Below, piece after piece: positions 10,215-19,893 of a stretch of DNA of 64,000 nt (position 1 is the stretch's first letter; each line of letters begins with the position of its first letter). Under the pieces are notes generated by a model. It was not told where the DNA came from, made no database searches, and saw only the letters and a list, made by a program, of their open reading frames with translations. Source of the stretch: Prosapia bicincta (Eukaryota > Arthropoda > Insecta > Hemiptera > Cercopidae); NCBI GenBank assembly GCA_036971475.1, contig JBAIZL010000376.1, positions 5,052,001-5,116,000 on the forward strand, in the 5' to 3' direction. The position numbers were made by a program, and so were the translations under genes.

Positions 10215-10600
10215 GTGAAGTGAAGCCCTAACGCAGCCGTATATATACGTTTTCTAAGCCTACAGCATAGGATAAGCTTCTTTTCCTAGCCAATAGGATT
10301 GCAGAGGCTGTTAACCAATAGAAATCGCGTCTACAACGCAAACTGTGAATTGTTAATGTAACCGCAATAGCTGCATTTGATGCCGCGGTAAACGACCTCA
10401 GCTAAACTTGCAGCTGCAACAGATGCGTAGACAACCTTCAACTAAGAAACACTCAGACAACCTTAAAAAATCAGATACTTACACAGTCACACACAACTTA
10501 TACTGTGTTTCTGATTGGCTAAGAAAACCAGCTCGTTGATTGGTTCGAGTAAAGAATAACTTTTGCCTATAAATTGAGATAGATTACTATATGCTTTACA
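10215..10600 (+). promoter_or_regulatory. Promoter-like repeat, copy 2 (386 bp)
   Basis: Near-identical second copy of 9517-9902, with the TATA box at 10568-10575. It originally fed the gene copy at 22846. Element C has inserted at its 3' end, in the presumed start-site region, and now separates promoter from gene by about 12 kb. Confidence 0.6.
10591..10600. repeat. Target-site duplication, left copy (10 bp) of element C
   Basis: ATGCTTTACA occurs here and again at 22790-22799. The sequence after the right copy continues exactly as in the uninterrupted copy 1 (after 9902), which confirms the insertion point. Confidence 0.9.
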
Positions 10601-10634
10601 CAGTCTTGTCTGATCAGCGGTCAAGGACAGTCGT
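10601..10634 (+). promoter_or_regulatory. Internal Inr + DPE promoter of element C
   Basis: The element starts with CAGTC, which fits an insect initiator (TCAGTY) apart from the flanking first base. With the A of CAGT as +1, AGTCGT sits at +28 to +33 (10629-10634) and matches the downstream promoter element consensus RGWYVT. Jockey-type elements are known to use this TATA-less internal arrangement, which keeps the promoter when transcribed from the first base. Confidence 0.6.
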
Positions 10635-11193
10635 GTTTTGCTGTGTGTTCGTTTGCCGCCAATTGTGTGACGTCATTCCTTTGTTCTAACACGTGTGCCA
10701 AATTGCTAGCAGCGAAAATGTGTTTTGTGATATATCTTTTAAACTAATTAAATTATTTCAAAAATTCTTTTAACTATCTTTTGTAAGATTGTGAATCGTA
10801 ATTTGTGAAAACTTTCATTTTTCATTGTGCGAGTGAAAAACAGTCAAATTAACTTCCAACGTTTCTAAACAAAGTAACTTTCTATGTTCAATACAGTGCT
10901 ATCGACTAAACGCTTCTGCCGCATAGGTAGTGCATAAAAGTGTCTGGTGCAACAATTCGGCCCGTTGCACATTGTTTTGCGAGGGTATTAGACTAAACTA
11001 ACATAAAATTAACAACAATTTTGCCAAATTTTTCAAATTTTCCAAATTAAACACTGTTGCGTAAGCAACGGTAAAAATTGTATTCTGTTAATAACTTATA
11101 CGTACTTGCTTTTGCTTGGTGTAATAATTTATTAATTAACGATTGACTGTTGCTCCTTCAGAGCCATATTTATCTGGGGCGTACCACTTCGGC

Positions 11194-12720
11194 ATGCCCC
11201 GCCAAAATTCAGACTCTGGTCAACTCGACCGGAGTCCCAACGAAATCCCGAACAATACTCCACCACCTTCACCACGCACAGTCAAAAGAATTGCCTCGCG
11301 GCAACCGAAGCTTGAGGATTCGTCCTCCAAGCTAATGCCTGTGTTTATCAGGCCCAAATCACCAAATGGTCCTTTAAAGGGCCATAACAAACCAATCCAG
11401 CCCTCAACAAACTCAACAAACACAACATCTACAAGTGCTCCAATCTCGAGCCACACCCAATCCCAGCCTGACTCTCAGCCGTCTGCATCCTCTGACGGTT
11501 TCACCACCGTCAAGAGACGTCGGACCTCAAACTCATCATCGAGCGAAAGCTCAACTAAACCCGCCACTGCGGAAGTACCAAAGAAGGAAAAAATTCCACC
11601 TATCCTTCTTGATGCTCCAACCAATTGGCGAACCATCGCCAAAGAAATACAATTAGCCACTGATGGTAAACTCGACATCACCTGTCGAGGAAAAACTTTC
11701 AGGGTCCAGGCCACTACCATCCTGCACTTCAGAAAAGTGCAGACGATCCTTGTCCATTATAAAACACCATTCCACACTTTCACCCCCTTGGCGGAGAGGG
11801 AGGTGAAGGTAGTCATTAAGGGCCTACCTCACGACACGCCTGCGTCCGAGGTCGCAGACGAACTCAAAACTATGGGCCTGGAACCCATGTCAATCATCGC
11901 CCTTAAAAACAAGGACAAAAAGCCAATAAATGTCTTTCTCATAAGCCTCCGACGCACCGAAAACGTCCGCGAGGTCTACAACATCTCCACGCTACTATAC
12001 ATAAATGTCACAGTCGAAAACTACAATGCCAAATCTGGAGCCGCTCAGTGCTACAGATGTCAAAAGTTTGGCCATTCATCGTTGAACTGCCACCTCCAAC
12101 TCCGATGCCTAAAATGCGCCGGAGAACACGACAGGGCAGATTGCCAAAAAGATAAGGAGACGCCTCCTAAGTGCGCCAATTGTGGTGGTGACCACCCGGC
12201 CAACTACCGGGGGTGTTCTGCCTACGCGGAATACATCCGGCGGGCTGTGGGGAATGCCCGCAAATCGGCTGCCAAGCAGGTGTCTCCTTCAACACAAAAG
12301 CCGACTCCGGCATCTGCAGCACCGGTAGCGACTCCCCCACCTCAGGAAGTTCAGCCTCCCATAATTCCACCACCAGCAATCAAGGTGTCCGCACTGCCCA
12401 CCCCGACCAAAAGCTACGCCAAAGTCGTAGCCCCCAAGAAACCTACAGTCTCGAAACCTGCCAAAGCGGCAATCCCGGTCCCTAAAAAGACCAGCCCGCC
12501 TCAAACTCAGGCAAAAGCAGCCCCTCAGATCCAGAAAGCACCTACCAAACCAGCAGAGGATAGGGCTCCGCCTGTGGACACCTCCTCCTATATCAAAAAG
12601 TCTGACCTCCTTGTATGGCTGCAGGGTATTCTAATGACCGTCACCCAAACTGACGATCTTAAAACAATCATGATTAACGTCATATCTTCCCTCATAAGCC
12701 TTCTAGTCCAACATGACTAG
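11194..12720 (+). CDS. Element C ORF1: gag-like protein with three zinc knuckles
   Basis: The first ATG in the open frame is at 11194; the frame itself is open from 11143 without an earlier ATG, giving about 508 aa. A Ser/Pro/Thr-rich N-terminal third is followed by a globular region (LAEREVKVVIKGLPHDTPASE) resembling the domain that precedes C2HC knuckles in arthropod gag proteins. The knuckles are CYRCQKFGHSSLNC, CLKCAGEHDRADC and CANCGGDHPANYRGC. The rest is a Pro/Lys/Ala-rich tail. It should bind element RNA. The frame is intact. It overlaps the ORF2 start by 8 nt (ATGACTAG), an arrangement that suggests coupled translation. Confidence 0.9.
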   Translation: MPRQNSDSGQLDRSPNEIPNNTPPPSPRTVKRIASRQPKLEDSSSKLMPVFIRPKSPNGPLKGHNKPIQPSTNSTNTTSTSAPISSHTQSQPDSQPSASSDGFTTVKRRRTSNSSSSESSTKPATAEVPKKEKIPPILLDAPTNWRTIAKEIQLATDGKLDITCRGKTFRVQATTILHFRKVQTILVHYKTPFHTFTPLAEREVKVVIKGLPHDTPASEVADELKTMGLEPMSIIALKNKDKKPINVFLISLRRTENVREVYNISTLLYINVTVENYNAKSGAAQCYRCQKFGHSSLNCHLQLRCLKCAGEHDRADCQKDKETPPKCANCGGDHPANYRGCSAYAEYIRRAVGNARKSAAKQVSPSTQKPTPASAAPVATPPPQEVQPPIIPPPAIKVSALPTPTKSYAKVVAPKKPTVSKPAKAAIPVPKKTSPPQTQAKAAPQIQKAPTKPAEDRAPPVDTSSYIKKSDLLVWLQGILMTVTQTDDLKTIMINVISSLISLLVQHD

Positions 12721-13398
12721 ACAACTAAAGATTGTGGCATGGAACGCCTCTGGAGTAGCCGCCAGAAAAGCGGAACTCCGGCATTTCCTAAGGTCCAACG
12801 ACATCGATCTTGCCCTTATTTCTGAAACTCATTTAACCGCCTCCAACAGTTTCAACATTCCATGCTACAACACCTACCGAACAGATCGCCCACTCACAAT
12901 GAGCCACCGCCCTTTCGGAGGCACAGCGGTGTTGGTTCACAGAAGGATAGCTCACCAGGTTTTACAAAACTTTTCCCACACCAGCATTGAACATACCTGT
13001 GTTCAAGCCCACTACCAAGGCACAAACTTCCTTATTATCTCAGCATATCTACAACCTGGCAGACAGCTACTTCGCTCCGACCTTGACACCTTTTTCAGCA
13101 CTGATGATCCTATTATTCTAATGGGCGATCTGAACTCCAAACACCCTATGTGGAACTCAAATGTCTCAAATGCTCGCGGCAATGTTCTCCACAGATATCT
13201 GGCCAACAGGCTCAACCTAAATGTACTGGGTCCAGCTGAACCCACCCACTACCCACACAACTACAGGCACAGGCCTGATGTCCTGGACATTGCCGTACTG
13301 CAAAACATCGCCCTCAGCTACTCTCTAGTGAACGTCAACGACCTCAGTTCCGACCACAACCCCATTCTATTAACACTTGGCGACCCCATGGCCAATCG

Positions 13399-13399
<1 letters not shown>
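12713..13399 (+). pseudogene. Element C ORF2, segment 1: APE endonuclease
   Basis: It starts at the ATG overlapping the ORF1 stop. The endonuclease motifs are WNASGV, SETHL, GGTAVLVHR, LMGDLNSKHPMWNS and SSDHNPI, so the target-nicking domain is complete. The frame is cut at 13399 by the poly(T) of A2. The open frame continues into poly(Phe) and A2 3' UTR sequence, which is meaningless. Confidence 0.88.
13388..13399. repeat. Target-site duplication, left copy (12 bp) of A2
   Basis: ATGGCCAATCGC, repeated at 19451-19462. Confidence 0.92.
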
Positions 13400-13449
<50 letters not shown>

Positions 13450-13452
13450 CCT

Positions 13453-13482
13453 GGCGAAAAACCAATTGAGGTTATCATCGCC
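13453..13482 (-). other. Family A 3'-terminal stem-loop (A2 copy)
   Basis: The sequence can fold GGCGA with TCGCC and AACC with GGTT, just before CCAGG and poly(A). Family B has the same fold with CCTGG. The loop differs between families while the stem is kept. It is probably the reverse transcriptase recognition site (inference). The ATG inside the stem becomes a start codon for spurious fused frames elsewhere. Confidence 0.7.
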
Positions 13483-13834
13483 AAACAAAATCTAACACAG
13501 AACGCGATGTTTTAAATAAAATCAAATAAATTAATAAATAAACAAATAAATAAATACAACAAAAATTACAAAACGAAATAAAACACCAACAATAAAAAAC
13601 AAAAAACAACAATATAACAATGAAAAAATTCTTAAAAACTAAATAACAAAATAACAACAAAGAACAATATAACAGTAAATAAATAATATGTAAAACAATA
13701 ATAGGTAACAATTTACCAATAAATAAATCTCAATAACAATAACAAGAACAGAAAATAAATTTAATTAAAATAAATAAAAGAAACACAGAGAATTATATAT
13801 ATAAATAAAATTAAAAAATATATATATTTATGTA

Positions 13835-16800
13835 TTAAATTTTAAAAAATATTTTCAAGTGGTGCAAGAAAGCGATGACTCGGTCAATGGCCGAGGCATC
13901 GTCCCTTAGTACCACCTTCAAACTCCCTTTTAAATTAAAAAGGTCACGAATATTTCTTACATTAACACAGTCTACTAAAATATGTTTTATTGTGAAGATA
14001 TCACCGCAATATTGGCATATTGGTGGATCTTCACGACTCATCAAATATCCATGAGTTGCAAAAGAGTGGCCAACGCGAAGGCGTGTAACCACCACTTCCT
14101 CCCTACGTTTTGAACGAATTGAAGACCTCCATGGACGGACGGTATCTTTAATATCCCTCAGCTTATTCTGAATCACGGTATGCCACTCGTCATTCCAAGC
14201 AGCGAGCAATAAATGTTTCGCGAAACACACATAATCAGATGCCATAACTAGTTGAGTAATAGGCACCAAACTTGTAGCTTTCTTCGCCGCTTCATCCGCT
14301 TTTGTGTTTCCAAGTATTCCGCAATGTCCAGGAACCCAACAGAAAGTTACCCCCACACCCCCCAATTGAAGCCTGTGTACAGCACACAAAATGTCCCCAA
14401 CTAAAGGGTTGCTAGAGAAAACATCCTGAAGAGCCTGAAGAGCACTTTTGGAATCGGAACATAAAAGATAATGCGAAGATCCAGATTGAATGACGGTCAA
14501 AGCTTTAAAAATAGCAAATAGTTCTGCCGTGAAAATACTGCAAGCTGAGGGCAATCCGTAAGTGTAGGTACGTCCAGACGCATAAAATGCACACCCAACG
14601 CCATGGTCCAGTTTAGATCCATCCGTGAAAATAATCTCACTATACTGGTGGGATCTGTATATTGCCAAAAACTCTTGGTGGTACACCACATTAGGAGTAT
14701 TGGTTTTTATAAAACTGGACAGTGAAAAATCGAAGCGGGGCGTTTTTATTATCCATGGAGGTAGGCAGCACATCGATCGTTCAAACGTAGTAGGAAGTTC
14801 CGACTCTAGATTATCAATTATGCGCGACGTCCGTGTACCGAAAGGGGCGGTTGAACGTTCGCGTGCAATATAAGTAGGTTCGTAGCGGTTATTAAACACT
14901 ACATTAAATGCCGGATGTTTAGGTTTGCTTCGAAGACCAGATATATAAGATATTTGTAGCATCTGACGTCGTCTTGAAAGAGCGGGTTCCCCAGCCTCGA
15001 CAAGAAGACTAGGGATTGGGCTAGTTCTAAATGCACCAGTAGCAAGTCTAAGTCCAGAGTGGTGGACAGCATCGAGAGTTTTCAGAACTGTAAGTCGTGC
15101 GGATGAATAGGCTTGACAGCCATAATCAATGCGCGATCTAACGACCGCGCGATAAAAGCGAAGCATACTAGTTCTGTCTGCTCCCCAATTCGTACCACTA
15201 AGGACTCTTAACATATCCAATTTCTTATTGCATCTCACCTTCAAATCACGAACATGTGGGATCCATGAGAGTCTTTTATCAAATAAAAGACCTAGAAATC
15301 GAACACTATCCGTGGTTTGAAGTTGAATCCCATGAAGATAAAGGGTCGGCTCCTGGTGTTGCCTACGACGACTAAATGCTACACACTGGGTCTTCGAAGC
15401 AGAGAATTTAAAACCTGTAGTTCTTGACCATTCCTCTAATCTACTTATTGCTAACTGCAAAGATCTTTCCGCAGTTGCCATACTACGAGCAGGCACATAT
15501 ATACTAAAGTCATCTACAAAGAGTGAACAGTGAACCGGAGATCGTATATAACTCGTGATACTGTTTATTGCAACGGCAAATAGCGTGACGCTCAGCACGC
15601 TGCCCTGCGGTACACCATTCTCCTGTTTATAACTGTTTGAATACGTGCCTCCAAGACGAATGCGGAAAGATCTATTCGAAAGAAAGTTAGCGATGAATGC
15701 TAGGATATTCCCTTGTATACCCCATGATTTGAGAGTGTTCAGAATTCCTCTTTTCCATGCCATATCGTAAGCCTTCTCAAGGTCGAAGAAAACAGCAACG
15801 AGTGTTTGACGCAAGAGAAAGGCATCTTGAATAGCGGATTCTAACAAAACCAATTGGTCAACGGATGATCGTCCTTGCCTGAAACCACACTGTTCGTTGC
15901 AAATAAGGTCATTGGTTTCTAGGTACCAGACAAGACGGCGGTTGACCATCTTCTCCAGTAGTTTGCATAAGACGCTTGTAAGGGATATAGGTCTATAACT
16001 ACTGGGATTGGTTTTGTCTTTACCTGGCTTCAAAAGAGGAATTACCGTCGATTCTAACCATGCATCGGGGAAAGAGCGCTCCTCGAATAAACGATTGTAT
16101 ATTCGAAGGAGGACAAGTTTCGCAGATGACGGTAGATGTTTCAGCATGGAGTACACAATGGAATCAGGACCTGGTGCAGAATCCTTCGTTGACGCAAGAG
16201 CTGACTCCAATTCCCCTATAGAGAAAGGAGTGTTTAAAGGAGAGTCCCCAGACGACCCAACAGTAAACGGTATTGCTTCTTCCTTCAGTTTATAAATCTG
16301 GAATAATCTATCATAGGCTGTAGTAGCAGAAAAGTTAGAAAAAGATGTTCCAAGTACATTAGCAATGTCATCACCGTTTGTGATTAATCTCCCATCTGGT
16401 TGCTTCAGCGCAATGGCTGGCAACGGAGTGGAAGTACCACAAACTGATCTTAGCTTCCTCCACACTGTGGAAGACGGAGTTGTTCGTCTAATTGTGCTAA
16501 TGTACTGTTCCCAAGAGTTCTTTCTACTCAGCCTAAATATCCTCCGTGCTTTCGCACGGAGTATTTTATATTCCTGAAGGTTTCCATTCGTTGGGTGTCG
16601 TTTAAATTTCCTAAGAGCTCTTCGTCGTAAACGGAGGATTTCTGTGCATTCATCGTTCCACCACGGCACAGGCGGTCGGCGTGGATGCGTAGAGGTTTTC
16701 GGAATGGTCTTTTCAGCGGCATTTAAAATTGCTTTCTTAAAATTTTCTATATTTTCATCAATGGGTGTCAAATAATCCATGTCAAGTGATACAAGGTAAT

Positions 16801-17530
16801 TCGAGTATGAGTCCCAGTTGGCTTTTCGCAAAATCCAACTGGGATTTCGGGTATAACAGGGTTGGGAGTCACATAAACTGATCTTAATAGGCACATGGTC
16901 GCTTCCATACAAATCGTTGAGTACCGACCATGTGCATCTAGTAGCTAATTGAGGGCTGCAAATCGATAGGTCAACAGCTGTCCATCCACCAGTAGATGCT
17001 GCTAAATGGGTAGGCGAACCGTCATTTAGCAGACATAAGTCCAGTTCCGTTCTCACACTCTCAACAAGGTCACCTCGAGAGTTCCTAGTCGGAGATCCCC
17101 AAGACGAATGGTGGGCATTAAAATCCCCTACCAATAAGAACGGAGTTGGTAACTGGCTTATTAAATTCACTAAATCACTGTGATGCAGGTTTTCATGTGG
17201 TGGCAAGTAGACACAACACACAGTGATTTTATACGGGACAGCTGTTTGAACGGCTACTGCTTGTAAAGGAGTTATTAAGTTTAGAGAAACAGCATCGATA
17301 CAGTCACGGGCTAGGATGGCTACGCCACCTCTAGCTCGATCTTCTGTAACGAAGTCCGATCTAAAAACTGAATACTCCCTTAAATGGAAATTATGCGATT
17401 CGTGGAGATGTGTCTCCTGTAGACATACAAACATTGGGTACACATCTCGCACGAGTACTTTAAGTTCTTCTATGTGACTCCTAACACCGTTGACGTTCCA
17501 TTGTATCACTGACTTCCTAAGCAAAGCCAT
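13835..17530 (-). CDS. A2 ORF2: endonuclease / reverse transcriptase / RNase H polyprotein, 1231 aa
   Basis: Domains in order: APE endonuclease, about residues 8-220 (N12, E39, D136, N138, D187, D211-H212); reverse transcriptase, about 480-760 (SSYRPISLTSV, D583 in FFDLEKAYD, NGVPQGSVLS, catalytic FVDD at 671-674); RNase H, about 964-1090 (D970, E1003, D1026, D1079); and a C-terminal C-x2-C-x8-H-x4-C motif. Together these nick DNA, copy the RNA onto the nick and remove the RNA strand. Gag plus APE plus RT plus RNase H points to the I clade or a close relative. The start follows two in-frame stops of ORF1 (TAA TAA ATG). No break is seen. Confidence 0.95.
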   Translation of the reverse strand: MALLRKSVIQWNVNGVRSHIEELKVLVRDVYPMFVCLQETHLHESHNFHLREYSVFRSDFVTEDRARGGVAILARDCIDAVSLNLITPLQAVAVQTAVPYKITVCCVYLPPHENLHHSDLVNLISQLPTPFLLVGDFNAHHSSWGSPTRNSRGDLVESVRTELDLCLLNDGSPTHLAASTGGWTAVDLSICSPQLATRCTWSVLNDLYGSDHVPIKISLCDSQPCYTRNPSWILRKANWDSYSNYLVSLDMDYLTPIDENIENFKKAILNAAEKTIPKTSTHPRRPPVPWWNDECTEILRLRRRALRKFKRHPTNGNLQEYKILRAKARRIFRLSRKNSWEQYISTIRRTTPSSTVWRKLRSVCGTSTPLPAIALKQPDGRLITNGDDIANVLGTSFSNFSATTAYDRLFQIYKLKEEAIPFTVGSSGDSPLNTPFSIGELESALASTKDSAPGPDSIVYSMLKHLPSSAKLVLLRIYNRLFEERSFPDAWLESTVIPLLKPGKDKTNPSSYRPISLTSVLCKLLEKMVNRRLVWYLETNDLICNEQCGFRQGRSSVDQLVLLESAIQDAFLLRQTLVAVFFDLEKAYDMAWKRGILNTLKSWGIQGNILAFIANFLSNRSFRIRLGGTYSNSYKQENGVPQGSVLSVTLFAVAINSITSYIRSPVHCSLFVDDFSIYVPARSMATAERSLQLAISRLEEWSRTTGFKFSASKTQCVAFSRRRQHQEPTLYLHGIQLQTTDSVRFLGLLFDKRLSWIPHVRDLKVRCNKKLDMLRVLSGTNWGADRTSMLRFYRAVVRSRIDYGCQAYSSARLTVLKTLDAVHHSGLRLATGAFRTSPIPSLLVEAGEPALSRRRQMLQISYISGLRSKPKHPAFNVVFNNRYEPTYIARERSTAPFGTRTSRIIDNLESELPTTFERSMCCLPPWIIKTPRFDFSLSSFIKTNTPNVVYHQEFLAIYRSHQYSEIIFTDGSKLDHGVGCAFYASGRTYTYGLPSACSIFTAELFAIFKALTVIQSGSSHYLLCSDSKSALQALQDVFSSNPLVGDILCAVHRLQLGGVGVTFCWVPGHCGILGNTKADEAAKKATSLVPITQLVMASDYVCFAKHLLLAAWNDEWHTVIQNKLRDIKDTVRPWRSSIRSKRREEVVVTRLRVGHSFATHGYLMSREDPPICQYCGDIFTIKHILVDCVNVRNIRDLFNLKGSLKVVLRDDASAIDRVIAFLHHLKIFFKI

Positions 17531-17533
17531 TTA

Positions 17534-18943
17534 TTAGCTTAGCAAAGGGTTTATTTGACACCCATTGGTGCTCTCTCCTTTCTTGCCTGGGACGTTTTTA
17601 GGCGTCTCGGGCTTACATGTCTCAGATTCCATATCCACCCGTTCAGGGATGGAATCTGAGGAAGTTTTGGGTTTAGGAGGGGTAGTTTTTACATTCCCTC
17701 CTTTGTTAGCATTTTTCTTAATACCCGGTAACGACGGAGGCGATGTGGTCTGACGTAACACAGGTTTCCGTGGTTTGGATTTTTCCGTCTTCTGCACAGA
17801 AGGTTTATTACCCGTTGATAATATCTTCTGCACAGAAACACAAGGCTCGCTTAGTGATTTATTTCGTGTTCCAATCCCCCCAGTGGAAGGGACAGGTACA
17901 CGAGGTAAAACATTATCCGTTGCTGCAGGTTGTACCAAATTCAAGGACGGACCATTCGTGACTATGGACAAAAGGCGAGAAACTTGTTCAGTTAGAACTT
18001 CAATTTTTTTCGACAGCTCGGCACAGTTGTTACAGGACGATTTGGAAGCGGTCAGAGTAGCGGCATAAGTCTTACTGTCTGCCTTCGGCTGGGTAGATCT
18101 ATAGAGTTTTTTGGCCTCTGGAAACGACAGCTTGTCTTTCGCCATGATGCCTAGGATAGCTTTCTCTTCCTTAAAAGTAGGGCAGTTGTAGGATCGCGCT
18201 GGGTGGTCACCACCACAGTTGGCGCATTTCGGAGAATTGACACATTCCTTATCATCATGGCCTTCAACGCTACATATACCGCATACGTTCTGCTTCGAAC
18301 AGGTAGAGCTGATATGCCCAAATCGCTGGCACTTGAAGCAGCGCCTAGGGTTAGCCACGTATGGTCTCACTGAGAGCCTTTGGTAACCTGCATGTAAGTA
18401 TTCGGGTATTTCCGGCTTTCCAAAAGTGACGATAAAAGAAGCTGTTGCTACTTTTTCTCCTTTGTCCATTTTCATTATATTGACAACGTCCGTAACTGAC
18501 TGAGACGAGAGTTCGGATTTAATTTCATCAACCGGAAGGTACATTAAATCCCTACATGTGATAACCCCCTTTGAATAATTCAAGGATCTATGGGGAGCCA
18601 CAGATACCTTGACCTGATCAAAGAAAGAGGTCATTTTAGATAGAGCACATGTCTGTCTCTCGGTGGAAGTCGCAACTAACAGTGTTCCGTTTCTGAGTTT
18701 CTTAATAGAGGCTACTGGACCTCCAGCACAGGCAGTAATAGCCTTGTTGATCAGGAAAGGAGAAACTTTGGAAAGATCTTTCCCTTCTTCGGCACTAGAT
18801 ACAACTAAGTACTTTGCTGATGGCAATGTCTGTGACGTTGCCACCATCAACTTTTTACTCAAATCTTTAGTCATTATATCGTCAGGAGAATCCTGGCGTG
18901 TTCTTTTTAAACTAGTCATATTTGACGTGGTTTTGGAATCCAT
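17534..18943 (-). CDS. A2 ORF1: gag-like protein, 469 aa
   Basis: Intact gag with knuckles at residues 202-215, 221-234 and 240-254 (CX2CX4HX4C twice, then CX2CX3HX6C). The Ser/Lys/Pro-rich tail is probably disordered. A basic segment (LKRTRQ) lies near the N terminus. The ATG choice is supported by conservation of MDSKTTSNM in A1, A3 and A4. Stop, second stop and ORF2 start are contiguous and in one frame. Confidence 0.93.
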   Translation of the reverse strand: MDSKTTSNMTSLKRTRQDSPDDIMTKDLSKKLMVATSQTLPSAKYLVVSSAEEGKDLSKVSPFLINKAITACAGGPVASIKKLRNGTLLVATSTERQTCALSKMTSFFDQVKVSVAPHRSLNYSKGVITCRDLMYLPVDEIKSELSSQSVTDVVNIMKMDKGEKVATASFIVTFGKPEIPEYLHAGYQRLSVRPYVANPRRCFKCQRFGHISSTCSKQNVCGICSVEGHDDKECVNSPKCANCGGDHPARSYNCPTFKEEKAILGIMAKDKLSFPEAKKLYRSTQPKADSKTYAATLTASKSSCNNCAELSKKIEVLTEQVSRLLSIVTNGPSLNLVQPAATDNVLPRVPVPSTGGIGTRNKSLSEPCVSVQKILSTGNKPSVQKTEKSKPRKPVLRQTTSPPSLPGIKKNANKGGNVKTTPPKPKTSSDSIPERVDMESETCKPETPKNVPGKKGESTNGCQINPLLS

Positions 18944-19449
18944 AAATATTTTTTGCCAGCCATCGTGTCAAGCGTTACGGGCGAGACTATAGGAACGGGT
19001 ACACCCTTGGATCACATTAAGATCATTTCCAACCCTCAGAACTCTGAGGCCTATAGCTTTTCTCCTTAGCTCGACTGGATGGGCATCAGTCGAGGACTCG
19101 TAATACTGTGCACGGGCTCCGACACCCGTGCACCGCGGACACTCCCTGACCAAGGACCGAAGCGGCTGGTAGACCAGAAACCGCGCTTACGTCTTCGGCA
19201 GAGCAAGCTCACATCAGCGTCCCAGACCAGAGTTTGTCACGCTCTGGACTTTTCAGCACTCCCAACGCGCAACGGTTCTGACCAGTCAAAATTCCCTAAG
19301 CGAAGATGTAAGTTTTGAAATGTGTATAGATTGTGTTGGTGTGTGTATGTGTGTGTGTATGTTTTTGTGAGTGGTGTAGTGTTAGGCTAGGGTACCGCGA
19401 AGGACGCCAAATCCCTCGTAGGTGCGGCTAGTCCGCACCCCCCTGCGGG
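18944..19449 (-). promoter_or_regulatory. A2 5' UTR
   Basis: Leader of about 0.5 kb, collinear with A3 and A4, with a GT-rich tract (about 19337-19362) and GC-rich terminal hairpins. One stem base is changed here (GAAGGAC against GAGGGAC). Confidence 0.6.
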
Positions 19450-19450
19450 T

Positions 19451-19462
19451 ATGGCCAATCGC
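19451..19462. repeat. Target-site duplication, right copy (12 bp) of A2
   Basis: ATGGCCAATCGC; element C ORF2 resumes here. Confidence 0.92.
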
Positions 19463-19840
19463 CTCCCCCCCCAGCTAAGTTGTTAACAAAAACTAACTGG
19501 AGACGCTTCAACGAGTGCCTTCTAAGACCATCTCCGGACCATGGCAACCCGATCGACGTTGGCGGGGATGTCGATCGGGAGGCAGATAACATACAGGCAG
19601 CCCTGTTTCACGCAGCCAAGGTCAGCTCCTACACTACTACTCGTAGTGGTGACAAGACTGAACTTCCTCCCCATATTCAAATAGAGCTGGCGAAGAAACG
19701 CCGACTGCGCCGAACATGGCAATTCACCCGTGCACCCTCGGTTAAGAGGGAACTGAACGCTCAGACCCAGCTAGTAAAGTCCTTACTAGAAGCCCATGCT
19801 GTGGAGGAATGGTCAAAATTTCTGTCCACAGTAAACGCAG

Positions 19841-19843
<3 letters not shown>
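19463..19843 (+). pseudogene. Element C ORF2, segment 2: linker between endonuclease and RT
   Basis: This continues ORF2 after the A2 insertion. In the original frame it soon hits a stop, but the next frame is open from about 19480 (KTNWRRFNECL to LSTVNAE). The switch coincides with an eight-C run at 19464-19471, so a one-base slip is the likely cause. The KTNW start and EEWSKFLS end are typical of the region between endonuclease and RT in Jockey-type proteins. It is ended by the poly(T) of B3. Confidence 0.75.

Positions 19844-19893
<50 letters not shown>

Larger units (their letters stand above)
13400..19449 (-). mobile_element. A2: full-length, intact family A retrotransposon
   Basis: Minus-strand element of 6.0 kb (13450-19449) plus a 50-nt poly(A) tail (T at 13400-13449), flanked by a perfect 12-bp target duplication inside ORF2 of element C. 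Both ORFs are open over full length. All catalytic motifs of endonuclease, RT and RNase H are present. The long tail, perfect duplication and open frames indicate a young insertion that could be autonomous. One extra T (19450) lies between its 5' end and the right duplication. Confidence 0.94.

Noticed and set aside
9517..10600. The 386-bp repeats as LTRs of a small LTR retrotransposon
   Set aside because: The segment between them (gene start) is repeated after the second copy too, which fits a tandem duplication of promoter plus gene. There is no TG...CA end, primer-binding site or pol.
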